This document shows positions 48,930 to 57,738 of a DNA stretch of 64,000 nucleotides, piece by piece. Below the pieces are notes generated by a model. The model did no database searches. It saw only the letters and a program-made list of their open reading frames with translations, and was not told the DNA's origin. This DNA is from Aeromicrobium endophyticum (GTDB taxonomy: Bacteria; Actinomycetota; Actinomycetes; Propionibacteriales; Nocardioidaceae). Made by a program: the position numbers and the translations under genes. The stretch is taken from the NCBI RefSeq assembly GCF_003586285.1, contig NZ_QUBR01000001.1:1667373-1731372 (forward strand), written 5' to 3'. Numbering within the stretch: position 1 is the first letter of the stretch; every line of letters begins with the position of its first letter.

Positions 48930-51004
48930 CCAAACCCGACCACGGCCGCACGATCCGGCTCGACATCGAGGGCATGCGCACGATCGCCGTGGGCTCGGTG
49001 CTGGCCGCGCACGCCGGCATCCCGTTCCTCGCCGGCGGCTTCATCGGCGTCGACGTGTTCTTCGTGCTGTCGGGATTCTTGATCACGGGGCTGCTCGCGC
49101 GCGAGATCGCCCGGTCGGGACGTGTCAGCCTGGCCACGTTCTGGGCCCGGCGGGCCAAGCGTCTGCTGCCGGCCAGCGCGACGGTGCTGGTGTTCTCGGC
49201 GCTCGTCACGTACCTGTACCTGCCGATCACGCAGCGCAAGGACTTCGGCGGCGACATCGTCTCGGCGGCGCTGTACGTCGTCAACTGGCGCCTGGCGGCG
49301 CGTGGCGTCGACTACCAGGCCGAGGACATCGGCGAGTCGCCCGTGCAGCACTACTGGTCGCTGGCGGTCGAGGAGCAGTTCTACCTGGTCTGGCCCATCC
49401 TGATGCTGGTCGTCGCGGTGCTCGCTGCGCGCCGCTGGAAGCAGGTGTCGTTCGTCGTCCTCGGGCTCGTCACGACCGCGTCGTTCGTGTGGTCCGTCGC
49501 CCACACCGACAGCAGCCCCCAGACGGCGTACTTCATCTCGACCACGCGTGTCTGGGAGCTCGGCATCGGCGCGCTGCTGGCCCTGTCGGCCGAGCGGGTG
49601 GCCCGGTTGCCGGGCGTGCTGCGCGCTGTCGGCGGGTGGGCCGGCATCGCGCTGATCGCGTACGGCGTGCTCGTCTTCGAGAAGTCCACCCCGGCCTTCC
49701 CGGGAGCGGTCGCCCTGGTGCCGACGATCGGCGCGGCGCTGATGATCGCCAGCGGTCTGCGCGAGACCCCCGGCTCGCCGCAACGGCTGCTGAGCCTGCG
49801 TCCCATGGTCTTCATCGGTGGCCTGTCGTACTCGATCTACCTGTGGCACTGGCCGATCCTGGTCGCCGCCCAGGCGAAGTACCCCGACCTGCAGCTGCGG
49901 TGGATGGTGCTGCTGGCCGCCGGCTCGATCGTCCCGGCCTACCTGAGCTTCCGGCTCATCGAGAACCCGATCCGCTTCGGCCGGTTCTTCAAGCCCAACG
50001 GTCGCGCGATCGGCATGGGCCTGGCGCTCACGGCCATCGGCGTCGGCGTGGGCTACGGGCTGGGGTCGACGGCCGACGCGGGCGTGGGGCAGGCGACGAG
50101 GTCGGCCAGCCCCGGCGCGGCCGCGCTGCTCGACCCGGCCAACAAGGACGTCGACTGGTCCGCGATCCGGTCGGTCGAGAAGATGCGGCCCTTGGCGACG
50201 CGCGCCGTCGACGACCGTCCCGCCTTCTACGACGACGGCTCGGGCTGCCAGGTCGACAACGGCGTGGCCGAGCCCAAGCTCTGCACCTACGGCGACGCGT
50301 CGTCGAGCCGGACGGTCGTGATCATCGGCGACTCCAAGATGGCGCAGTGGCAGCCGACCTTCGCCGCGATGGCCGAGAGCGAGGACTTCAAGCTCGTCCA
50401 GATCACCAAGTCGGCCTGCACGTTCGCCGACGTGTCGTTCGACCGTCCCAACAAGACCGACTGCCGGGCCTGGGGGCGGGCCGTGCTGCGGCAGGTGCTC
50501 GAGCTCAAGCCCGACCTGGTCATCGAGTCGCACCGCTTCATCGATGCGCTGCCGCCGGGCCGCACCGACGACGAGGACGCCACCCAGGACGCGATGGTCG
50601 ACGGCCTGGCCAGCTACTGGCGCACCATCACCGATGCGGGCATCCCGCTCGTGACGCTGCTCGACAACCCGTCGCCGCCGGTCAAGGCCGTGTACGAGTG
50701 CGTCGCCCAGCACCCCAAGGACCTCTCGCAATGCGCGTTCCCGCTCGAGCCGGCCGTCGCGAAGTCCGCCGCCCCCGCGCAGCGCAAGGCCGCTGCCGAG
50801 GTGCCGGGCGTGGGCATCATGGACATGACGTCGACGATCTGCCCCGACGGTGACCGCTGCGCCGCCGTGATCGGCAACGTGCTGGTCTACCGCCAGCGCA
50901 CGCACCTGACCAAGACCTTCGTGGCCAGCGCCGAGCGGCAGGTGGCGGCCGCGCTCTACGAGGCGTCCGACGGCTCCTTCGGCACGAGGCTCGTGACGCC
51001 CTAG
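48917..51004 (+). CDS. AT3-SGNH acyltransferase (O-acetylase of surface polysaccharide)
   Basis: The 695-residue protein has an N-terminal Acyl_transf_3 membrane domain (about ten helices, residues 1-370, with FIGVDVFFVLSGFLITG and the SVEEQFYLVWP motif) and a C-terminal extracellular SGNH hydrolase-like domain with block I GDSKMAQWQ. The final block reads YRQRTHLT, with Gln where the Asp of DxxHLS is expected. Such fusions O-acetylate cell-surface glycans. It overlaps the GT gene by 13 bases and converges with a 4-base overlap on the CDP-glycerol transferase gene. Confidence 0.88.
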   Translation: MAELTKPDHGRTIRLDIEGMRTIAVGSVLAAHAGIPFLAGGFIGVDVFFVLSGFLITGLLAREIARSGRVSLATFWARRAKRLLPASATVLVFSALVTYLYLPITQRKDFGGDIVSAALYVVNWRLAARGVDYQAEDIGESPVQHYWSLAVEEQFYLVWPILMLVVAVLAARRWKQVSFVVLGLVTTASFVWSVAHTDSSPQTAYFISTTRVWELGIGALLALSAERVARLPGVLRAVGGWAGIALIAYGVLVFEKSTPAFPGAVALVPTIGAALMIASGLRETPGSPQRLLSLRPMVFIGGLSYSIYLWHWPILVAAQAKYPDLQLRWMVLLAAGSIVPAYLSFRLIENPIRFGRFFKPNGRAIGMGLALTAIGVGVGYGLGSTADAGVGQATRSASPGAAALLDPANKDVDWSAIRSVEKMRPLATRAVDDRPAFYDDGSGCQVDNGVAEPKLCTYGDASSSRTVVIIGDSKMAQWQPTFAAMAESEDFKLVQITKSACTFADVSFDRPNKTDCRAWGRAVLRQVLELKPDLVIESHRFIDALPPGRTDDEDATQDAMVDGLASYWRTITDAGIPLVTLLDNPSPPVKAVYECVAQHPKDLSQCAFPLEPAVAKSAAPAQRKAAAEVPGVGIMDMTSTICPDGDRCAAVIGNVLVYRQRTHLTKTFVASAERQVAAALYEASDGSFGTRLVTP

Positions 51005-52689
51005 ACCGTCTTCCGGGTGCCCTGCGCCACGAGGGTCTCGATGGCCTCGACCGCCCGGCGCGAGTTGTCGCGGTCGTGGAACGTGAAGGCCTCGTGGGCG
51101 CGCTGGTCGTAGACGGGGGCGCGGCGCCGGTCGCCGAGCAGGTACGCCTCGATGGCGTCGATCGTGGCCTCGACGTCGTGCGTCACCGGGCCGAAGCCGT
51201 CGCGCTCGTGGTCGAACCACGACGGCTCGGCGTGACCGGCGGCGAACTCCTCGCGGTCGAAGTGCGTGTAGATCAACGGTGTGCCGAGGTAGGCCAGGTC
51301 GAAGTGCACCGACGAGTAGTCGGTCAGGAACAGGTCGCAGCGGCGCATGACGTCCTGGATGTCGGACGCGGCGGCGTCGAGGATCTCGACGCGGTCGCCG
51401 ACCGGTGCGGCACCGGCGTACTGGGCCACCAGGTTGTAGTGCGGCATGAGCTCGAACCGGTGGTCGTGCTGCTCGAGGAGGGCGTGCAGGCGGGGGCTTC
51501 GCAGCAGGCCGTCGACGAACCGCTGGTAGGTCGAGCCCTCGAACGGCACCTCGCCCGTCGCGCCCTTCGTCAGCAGCTCGGAGGTGTAGAGCTCGGGGGC
51601 CAGGTAGCGCCGCCACGTGGGCATGAACAGGATCGTGCGGCTCGGCGGCGTGGGCACGAGGGCGTCGAAGCGCGGCAGACCGGTCTCGACGACCTGCCGG
51701 TCGTAGCCGGACGTGTGCCTGATCGCGGCGGTCTCGCGGCTGCTCGCCGTGAGGTAGAGGTCGTAGCCACCGGTGCGGCGTCGCACGTCGGTGGCCTTGT
51801 CGTTGATGCCGTGCTTGAGGTAGACGCGGTAGGCGCCGGTGCGCCACCCGAGCTGGCGCATGTAGTGCTGCTTGGGCCACTGCGACGGCACCATGTGCTT
51901 GATCGAGTAGGCGTTGGCCAGCACCGTGGCGTGCACCATCAGCAGCCGGTGCCGCAGCGACGAGTGGGCCACGACGTTGCCGAGCTCGCTCAGCTCGTCG
52001 AACCGGTCGCTCGAGCGGTCGAGCACGTAGTAGGCGCGGACGTCGGGCCGCTCGCGGCGCAGGTAGGTGAACAGGTGGTAGCCGTTGTCGCGCGCGGTGT
52101 CGGCCCGCTCGCCGACCAGCCAGATCTCGCGACCCGCGAACAGGGGCCACGTCGCGACGCGCAGCGGCTGCACGAAGGCGAAGGGGCGGCGGCGCAGCAC
52201 GTCCTTGACGGTGCGGAGCGCCAGGGCGGCCTTCCAGCGCAGTCCGGCGAACGGACGCGGGTACGCCTGCGCCACGAACTCCGCGTGCTCGGAGGGCGAG
52301 GGGAACAGCTGCACCCGCCGGCCGTCGACCGCGAGGGGCCGCGACGAGGCCAGCGAGCCCGGTGCCGCGCCGACCGGCACGACGGACGCGTCGAGCGAGA
52401 TCTCCATGCCGGTGGTGCCGATCGGCACCTGCTCGATCGGCACGTCGGCGACGAAGCCCGTCCAGCGGTCGGCTCCGTCCTCGTGGCGCAGGCGCGGCTC
52501 GGTGACGACGCTGAGCTCACGGGTGCCGTCGGGACGCAGCCAGTGCAGCAGCAGGGTCTGGTCGGGGGGCTGCTCGCCGTCGGTGCCGGGCCTGCGGCAC
52601 GTTCCGACCAGGCGGAGGGTGCGACCCGCGTCGACGACGTCGACGCCGTGCAGGCTGGCCGCGATGAGCTGGACCGGCTCGTCGATCAC
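51001..52689 (-). CDS. CDP-glycerol:polyglycerophosphate glycerophosphotransferase-like (TagB/TagF)
   Basis: The 562-residue protein has a poorly defined N-terminal domain (about 1-180, beta-rich) and a C-terminal Glyphos_transf domain with YLKHGIND, LFMPTWRRYLAP and LFLTDYSSVHFDLAYLGTP, the motifs of TagB/TagF teichoic acid polymerases. It would transfer glycerol phosphate or a related polyol phosphate in wall teichoic acid assembly. GTG 52689 overlaps the stop of the small membrane protein gene (GTGA). A longer frame to 52893 lies in that gene and is rejected. Confidence 0.85.
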   Translation of the reverse strand: MIDEPVQLIAASLHGVDVVDAGRTLRLVGTCRRPGTDGEQPPDQTLLLHWLRPDGTRELSVVTEPRLRHEDGADRWTGFVADVPIEQVPIGTTGMEISLDASVVPVGAAPGSLASSRPLAVDGRRVQLFPSPSEHAEFVAQAYPRPFAGLRWKAALALRTVKDVLRRRPFAFVQPLRVATWPLFAGREIWLVGERADTARDNGYHLFTYLRRERPDVRAYYVLDRSSDRFDELSELGNVVAHSSLRHRLLMVHATVLANAYSIKHMVPSQWPKQHYMRQLGWRTGAYRVYLKHGINDKATDVRRRTGGYDLYLTASSRETAAIRHTSGYDRQVVETGLPRFDALVPTPPSRTILFMPTWRRYLAPELYTSELLTKGATGEVPFEGSTYQRFVDGLLRSPRLHALLEQHDHRFELMPHYNLVAQYAGAAPVGDRVEILDAAASDIQDVMRRCDLFLTDYSSVHFDLAYLGTPLIYTHFDREEFAAGHAEPSWFDHERDGFGPVTHDVEATIDAIEAYLLGDRRRAPVYDQRAHEAFTFHDRDNSRRAVEAIETLVAQGTRKTV

Positions 52690-53036
52690 TGGCGCTTGGC
52701 CTCCAGCTCGGCGATCGCGTCGAGGATCGACTGCCGGGCGTGCGCGAGATCGGTGAGCGTGCGGGCCGACGAGCGGTCGACGGCGTCGCGCAGCTCGTCG
52801 ACGGTGCCGGTCTTGGTGCCGGCCGCGCCGGCCTCCTCGCCGGGCGACGTCAGCAGGTAGCCGACGATCGTCGCCTGCAGGGCCAGGATGCACAGCAGGC
52901 TGAGGTCGTACTCGTCGGCGATCGTGGCGATGACGCCGATCACGACGAGCACCGCCGTGGCGATCACCAGCACGAGGGTGCGCTCGGCGATCAGTCGACG
53001 CACGAGCGATCGTGCGGTGCGCTGCCAGGTGCTCAT
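52686..53036 (-). CDS. Small membrane protein with C-terminal coiled coil, unknown function
   Basis: The 116-residue protein has two hydrophobic helices (about 21-38 and 45-65) and a C-terminal helical region with regular hydrophobic spacing (residues 78-115), probably a coiled coil. It is not recognised as a known family. It overlaps the upstream glycosyltransferase and the downstream CDP-glycerol transferase gene by 4 bases each, so it is part of that operon and may scaffold the membrane enzymes. Confidence 0.7.
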   Translation of the reverse strand: MSTWQRTARSLVRRLIAERTLVLVIATAVLVVIGVIATIADEYDLSLLCILALQATIVGYLLTSPGEEAGAAGTKTGTVDELRDAVDRSSARTLTDLAHARQSILDAIAELEAKRQ

Positions 53037-55495
53037 CGGACTCCTCGGGTGCTGGTGGGCGTGGTGGTCGCGAGGGCCGCGACGGAGTCGGCGAAGGCCG
53101 CCGGGGCCAGCTCAGTCTCGCAGAATTGCAGCGAGCGCTGCTGCTGCTCGGCGTGCAGCGCGGGGTCGGCGGTCAGGCGCTGCACGGCGCCCGCGACGTC
53201 CGGGTCGTCGAGGTAGAGGGCGGCGTCGCCCAGCAGGGGTCGCAGCGCCGGCTCGACCACCACGACGCACCCGCGCGCCATGGCCTCGAGCGCCGGACGC
53301 AGCAGGGTGGCCCCCGCGGTCTTGGTGCGCGGCACGACCACGACGTCGCACATGTCGTAGAAGGCGGTGGTGTCGATCGTGCCGGCGGCGAGTCGCAGGG
53401 CGTCCGGCCGGGGCAGGCCCCGCGGCTCGGCCTCGAGCACGCGGACGTCGGCGCCGACGGGCAGCGCGTCGGCGAGGCCTCGGCGGTCGGCGACCTCGAT
53501 CGCCTCGGTGGCGGCATCGACGACGCCGACGACGGGGGCGCCCGGCAGCAGGCGCCGCGGGAAGCGGGCGGGTCGCACGACCTGCATGGGACGTGGGGCG
53601 TGGACGGTGCCGGTGGCCCCCGACGCCGTGATCGCCTCGGCGACGTCGGCGGTCGCGGGCAGCCACTGGACATCGACGGCGAACATCGTGCGCACGACCG
53701 ACTCGACGTGCACCGGGTCCCACCCGACGGGCAGGCGGTCGGCGACCACCGCCACCGATGCTGGACGCATCGCGACCGCGTCGGCCGAGCGGGGCAGGGC
53801 CAGCAGGTCGACGTCGCGGACGAGGAGCACCCGCGGTGTCATCGGTGCACCCAAGAGCGCCCAGTCGGTGACACGGCGGTACATCAGCTCGAGGAGGTCG
53901 GCGCGCGGATAGTGGCGCTGGCGCGACGAGAAGCGCAGCGCGTCCATACGGGCGACCCCCACCGTGAGACCGGCACCGGCCAGCGCGGCGACCTCGTCGG
54001 CGGCACCCGCGTGGGCCAAGGGACCCGGACGCGGGTCGGTGAGCACCACGACGTCGGGGGCGAGATCGGCGTACTCGGTGCCCTCCATGTCGGGCGGGGC
54101 CGGGAAGGCGCGGCTGCCGTCGGGCAACGACGAGCGCGGCGGGGTGAGACCCGCCGCGATCTTGGCGTGCCAGTGGCGGAACGCGGAGTGGTAGGTCGCG
54201 CGGGCCGGCCGGTGCCAGCTGGGCCGGAAGTCCTCGCGCGACAGCGAGCCGCCGGTGAGCTGGTACAGCGACAGCGGCACCTTGAGGTTGACGATGCTCC
54301 TCAGGCCGTAGACCGTCGCGATGCGCTCGATGTACTCGGTGTCGGCGCCCTTGCGCATCAGGTCGAACGGCCCCAGCGCGTCGAAGACGTCGCGCTTCAT
54401 CAGCAGCGACGGAGCGCTGTGCGCGAACGCCAGCGAGCCGACCCGCGTGATGTAGAGATCGGTGTGCAGGCGGATGGCCTTCGACAGCGTCGCCACGACC
54501 TTGGGGTCGGCGAACTCGGCCATCTGGCGCTCGAGCCGGCGGGGGTGCGACCAGTCGTCGCCGTCCTGGATGCCGAGGTACTCGCCGCGGGCGATCGAGA
54601 GCCCGTGGTTGCGCGCGCGGTAGGCCCCGCCGTTGACCGGCATGCGGTGATAGCTGACGCGGTCGTCGAGGGCCGTGGCCCGCGCGAAGACGTCCTCGAA
54701 GCCGGCGGGGCTGTGGTCGTCGACGAGGATGACCTCGAGGTTGGCCCACGTCTGCTCGAGGATCGACCGGGTCGCGGTGAGCAGGCTCTCGGTGGGCGAC
54801 CAGACCGGCATCACGATGCTGATGAGCGGTCCGTCGACCGAGCCGGCGGGGGCGTCGGTGCGGACGGTGTCGAAGGGGCTGTCGGTGGCCTCGAAGCGCA
54901 TGGGGTCGAGGCCGCGCTCGACGAACGGGGCGTTGAACCGCTCCTGCCACGTCTCGAGCGAGGCCGGCTCGACGCCGCGGAACGGGCTGACCAGGTCGAG
55001 GTTGACGGCCCAGTGGTACCACGACTCGGCGCTGTTGGTGGTGACGTCGGGGGTCGCCTGCGAGGTGTGCCGGCGCACGTAGTCGGCCCGGCCGACGGCC
55101 AGGTGGGCCTGGACGTCCTGGCGGTCGTACTCGTGCGGGTTGCCGTCGCGGTCGGCGATCGTGCGCGCGAGGGCGAACAGGTCGGCCGCCGTGCGGAAGT
55201 TGCCGTCGGTGCCGAAGGCGCGGCCCAGCATCAGGTAGGCGAAGCCGTACAGCGACGGGCTGTGCAGCGGCGCCAGCGTCTCGGCGCTGGGCGGGCGTCC
55301 GGCGGTCGCCTCGGCCGCCATGCCGGCGAGCTCGTCGACGCCGTAGTGGCCGCGCGACGCCTTGCGCGCCAGCATCTCCTCGCCGCCCTCGTACTCGTAG
55401 CGCAGCAGCGTCGCGGCGAGCCGTGCGCTCGACATCGCGCTGGAGTCGGCGAGGTCGGCGAGGTGCGGGGGCAGGCCGTGGATCGGGGTGTTCAC
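53033..55495 (-). CDS. Large GT2-family glycosyltransferase, paralogue of the 46497 gene
   Basis: The protein (about 820 residues from GTG 55495) has the same plan as the 46497 product: helical N-terminal region, GT2 domain with SIVMPVWSPTESLL, VDDHSP and DGDDWSHP, and a C-terminal GT-B-like half ending in a GCVVVVEPALRPLLGD segment. The start is uncertain: the frame stays open to 55570, and an internal ATG is also possible. It overlaps the small membrane protein gene by ATGA. Together with the CDP-glycerol transferase it likely makes a sugar-decorated teichoic-type polymer. Confidence 0.83.
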   Translation of the reverse strand: MNTPIHGLPPHLADLADSSAMSSARLAATLLRYEYEGGEEMLARKASRGHYGVDELAGMAAEATAGRPPSAETLAPLHSPSLYGFAYLMLGRAFGTDGNFRTAADLFALARTIADRDGNPHEYDRQDVQAHLAVGRADYVRRHTSQATPDVTTNSAESWYHWAVNLDLVSPFRGVEPASLETWQERFNAPFVERGLDPMRFEATDSPFDTVRTDAPAGSVDGPLISIVMPVWSPTESLLTATRSILEQTWANLEVILVDDHSPAGFEDVFARATALDDRVSYHRMPVNGGAYRARNHGLSIARGEYLGIQDGDDWSHPRRLERQMAEFADPKVVATLSKAIRLHTDLYITRVGSLAFAHSAPSLLMKRDVFDALGPFDLMRKGADTEYIERIATVYGLRSIVNLKVPLSLYQLTGGSLSREDFRPSWHRPARATYHSAFRHWHAKIAAGLTPPRSSLPDGSRAFPAPPDMEGTEYADLAPDVVVLTDPRPGPLAHAGAADEVAALAGAGLTVGVARMDALRFSSRQRHYPRADLLELMYRRVTDWALLGAPMTPRVLLVRDVDLLALPRSADAVAMRPASVAVVADRLPVGWDPVHVESVVRTMFAVDVQWLPATADVAEAITASGATGTVHAPRPMQVVRPARFPRRLLPGAPVVGVVDAATEAIEVADRRGLADALPVGADVRVLEAEPRGLPRPDALRLAAGTIDTTAFYDMCDVVVVPRTKTAGATLLRPALEAMARGCVVVVEPALRPLLGDAALYLDDPDVAGAVQRLTADPALHAEQQQRSLQFCETELAPAAFADSVAALATTTPTSTRGVR

Positions 55496-55559
55496 CGGTG
55501 GGACTGCTCGCTTCCGGGTCGACGACGTGGTCAGGATACGCGGCCTCTCCCCGCGATCC

Positions 55560-55606
55560 GTGACGCCCACGGCGTCACGGGCGGCTCAAGACGCCGTGGG
55601 CGTCAC
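55560..55606. terminator. Palindrome, likely terminator of the exonuclease gene
   Basis: GTGACGCCCACGGCGT (55560-55575) and its perfect complement (55591-55606) frame a 15-base loop. The right arm contains the stop of the exonuclease III gene, and the left arm is itself a palindrome (55560-55578). It lies about 65 bases upstream of the glycosyltransferase start. Confidence 0.55.
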
Positions 55607-56400
55607 ATCTCGGAGAGCTCGACGATGACGGGAGCGTGATCGCTGGCGCCCTTGCCCTTGCGCTCCTCGCGGTCGATCCAGGCGGTCTCGACGCGGGAGG
55701 CGAGCGCCTGCGACGCCAGGACGAAGTCGATGCGGAGGCCGCGCTTCTTCGGGAACGCGAGCTGCTGGTAGTCCCAGTACGTGTAGACGCCCGGCCCCGG
55801 CGTGAACGGCCGCACCACGTCGGCGTAGCCCGCGTCGACCACGGCGTGGAACGCGTCGCGCTCCGGCTGCGAGACGTGGGTCTTGCCCTCGAACGCCGTC
55901 ACGTCCCAGACGTCGTCGTCGGTGGGGATGACGTTCCAGTCGCCCGTCAGCGCGATCTGCGCCGTGGGGTCGTCGGCGAGCCACTGCGCCGAGGCCTGGC
56001 GCAGCCGCTCGAGCCACTGCAGCTTGTAGTCGTAGTGCGGGTGGCCGAGCTCGCGGCCGTTGGGCACGTAGAGGCTCCAGACCCGCACGCCGCCGCACGT
56101 CGCGCCGATCGAGCGCGCCTCGACGATCTCGGGGTCGCCGAACATCGGCTGGTCGTCGGCGAACTGCGTCGCGACGTCGTCGAGGCCCACGCGCGAGATG
56201 ATCGCGACGCCGTTCCACTGGCTGAGGCCGCGGTGGGCGAACTCGTAGCCCATCGCCGAGAGCTCGAGCCCGGGGAACTGGTCCTCGCGGCACTTGGTCT
56301 CCTGGATGGCCAGGACATCGATGTCGTGACGCTCGAGGAACGCGGTCACGCGGTCGATGCGGCTGCGGACGGAGTTGACGTTCCAGGTCGCGATGCGCAC
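55603..56400 (-). CDS. xth: Exodeoxyribonuclease III
   Basis: The 265-residue protein is a full-length exonuclease III/AP endonuclease. It has NVNSVRSR at 8-15, the metal-binding Glu in IQETKC near 33-38, the catalytic GDWNVIP near 147-153 and SDHAPV near the C-terminus. It cleaves 3' blocks and AP sites in base excision repair. GTG 56400 is supported by TAGGTT six bases upstream, within the end of mrpG. Confidence 0.92.
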   Translation of the reverse strand: MRIATWNVNSVRSRIDRVTAFLERHDIDVLAIQETKCREDQFPGLELSAMGYEFAHRGLSQWNGVAIISRVGLDDVATQFADDQPMFGDPEIVEARSIGATCGGVRVWSLYVPNGRELGHPHYDYKLQWLERLRQASAQWLADDPTAQIALTGDWNVIPTDDDVWDVTAFEGKTHVSQPERDAFHAVVDAGYADVVRPFTPGPGVYTYWDYQQLAFPKKRGLRIDFVLASQALASRVETAWIDREERKGKGASDHAPVIVELSEM

Positions 56401-56406
56401 GTCACG

Positions 56407-56412
56407 AACCTA
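56407..56412 (-). promoter_or_regulatory. -10 box of xth (leaderless type)
   Basis: Minus-strand TAGGTT, six bases before GTG 56400, overlapping the mrpG stop codon. Confidence 0.45.
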
Positions 56413-56778
56413 TCGCGTCGGCCCCTCGGGGGCGCCATCGTCCTCGGTGTCCCAGGTGCCGTCGGCGTCGAACTCGCAGACCGTGAGACGGTCGCGGCGG
56501 GCGAAGCCCGTGCGGAAGGCGGCCCGCCCGACCATGTGGGCCGACACGGGCGCGGTGAGCAGCTGGAACAGCCCGATCAGCACGATGATCGTGACGTCGG
56601 ACAGGTCGCGCAGGCGCAGGGCCAGGCCCGTGAGGATCAGCAGCAGGCCGACGGTCTGCGGCTTGGTCGCGGCGTGCATGCGGCTGAGCACGTCGGGGAA
56701 CCGGACGATGCCGATCGCGGCGATCGTGGCCATCAGCGAGCCGGAGACCAGCAGGGTGCCGGCGACGACGTCGATCAT
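56410..56778 (-). CDS. mrpG: Na+/H+ antiporter subunit MrpG/MnhG
   Basis: The 122-residue protein has three hydrophobic segments and the PhaG/MnhG pattern IGIVRFPDVLSRMHAATKPQTVGLLLI near 24-50 (key residues RFPD and HAATK). A hydrophilic acidic tail follows. Last gene of the mrp operon; its start overlaps mrpF by ATGA. The xth promoter overlaps its stop. Confidence 0.92.
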   Translation of the reverse strand: MIDVVAGTLLVSGSLMATIAAIGIVRFPDVLSRMHAATKPQTVGLLLILTGLALRLRDLSDVTIIVLIGLFQLLTAPVSAHMVGRAAFRTGFARRDRLTVCEFDADGTWDTEDDGAPEGPTR

Positions 56779-57107
56779 GAGGCGTCCCTCCGCTGCGTGG
56801 TGTCGGTCGAGTCGTCGGGGTCGGTGGGCTCGGCGTCGTAGGCGCGCCGGTCGGTGTCGGGCGCCGCGAACCGCGCGATGCTGACCGAGCTGAGGAAGCC
56901 GACCAGCGACAGGACCACCAGGATCGCCAGGGTCGTCGCGTGCCGCTCGACCGCCGCCTCGATGCCGATGGCACCGGCACTGGCGGCGACGAAGACGTCG
57001 GCGGCCACGGTGCGGTCGAGCATCGTGGGGCCCCGGACGATGCGCACGATGCACAGCACGCCGGTGATGGACAGCAGGATGACGCAGATGGTGCCGACGA
57101 CGGTCAT
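56775..57107 (-). CDS. mrpF: Na+/H+ antiporter subunit MrpF/MnhF
   Basis: The 110-residue protein has three transmembrane segments and the MnhF signature RIVRGPTMLDRTVAADVF (19-40). A charged C-terminal tail rich in Asp and Arg is longer than in Bacillus MrpF. Overlaps mrpE and mrpG by ATGA each. Confidence 0.92.
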   Translation of the reverse strand: MTVVGTICVILLSITGVLCIVRIVRGPTMLDRTVAADVFVAASAGAIGIEAAVERHATTLAILVVLSLVGFLSSVSIARFAAPDTDRRAYDAEPTDPDDSTDTTQRRDAS

Positions 57108-57658
57108 GGACGTCCTCCCACGCTCTGGCGGCAGGCCGTCATCTCGGAGTCGGAGCCCAGCGCGGCGATGACGCGTGCCTCCTGCGCGAGTGCCTTGGCG
57201 CGGCCGCGCTCGACCTTGGCGGCCGTGCTGCCGTCGAGCAGGTGCAGCCAGATGATGCCGCGGCGGCTGTCGAGCTCGATCAGCAGCGAGCCGGGGACGA
57301 GCGAGATCAGCTCGGCGGTGATGGTGAGCAGCAGCTCGCTGCGGGTGGCCAGCTGCACACGGATGACGGCGCTGCGCGGGGGAGCGGTCGGCCGGACGGC
57401 GATCCAGGCGACCTGCACGCTGGCGACGACCAGGTCGGCGAAGAACGTCGCGACCAGCCGCGCGGCCGCGACGGGCCTGAAGCGGCCATCCCAGGAGACG
57501 GACGGGAACGGGAACACGATCATGACCAGCAGGGCGGCCAGTGCGCCGCCGAGCACGGTGATCGGTCCGACGTTGCCCCACAGCAGCACCCACACGATCG
57601 TGAGGGCGACGACGACGGGCAGGCGGGTGAGGACCCCGCGGCCGAGACGAGTCATCAT
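57104..57658 (-). CDS. mrpE: Na+/H+ antiporter subunit MrpE/MnhE
   Basis: The 184-residue protein begins with two hydrophobic segments, then the MnhE core with VAWIAVRPTAPPRSAVIRV, TRSELLLTITAELISLVPGS and WLHLLDG. It may start at either of two adjacent ATGs (57658 or 57655). It follows mrpD by 79 bases, a gap filled by a 27-codon open frame that overlaps both. Confidence 0.9.
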   Translation of the reverse strand: MMTRLGRGVLTRLPVVVALTIVWVLLWGNVGPITVLGGALAALLVMIVFPFPSVSWDGRFRPVAAARLVATFFADLVVASVQVAWIAVRPTAPPRSAVIRVQLATRSELLLTITAELISLVPGSLLIELDSRRGIIWLHLLDGSTAAKVERGRAKALAQEARVIAALGSDSEMTACRQSVGGRP

Positions 57659-57738
57659 GACGTCCCCCCGGAGAAGAAGTGACGGTACCGGGGCGTCGCC
57701 ATGATGTGCTCGACGTTCCTTCGCTGGCGCTCAGTCAT
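57655..57738 (-). CDS. 27-codon open reading frame between mrpD and mrpE (tentative)
   Basis: ATG 57738 shares a base with the mrpD stop (TGATG) and the TGA stop overlaps the mrpE start (ATGA). The peptide MTERQRRNVEHIMATPRYRH plus seven residues is basic and has no hydrophobic segment. It may be a small protein or simply a frame that couples ribosome transit. The fit to both borders is the only evidence. Confidence 0.35.
   Translation of the reverse strand: MTERQRRNVEHIMATPRYRHFFSGGTS

Noticed and set aside
48653..52150. A 1165-codon minus-strand open frame across the acyltransferase gene
   Set aside because: No recognisable domain and antisense to a well-supported AT3-SGNH gene and part of the TagB/F-like gene.
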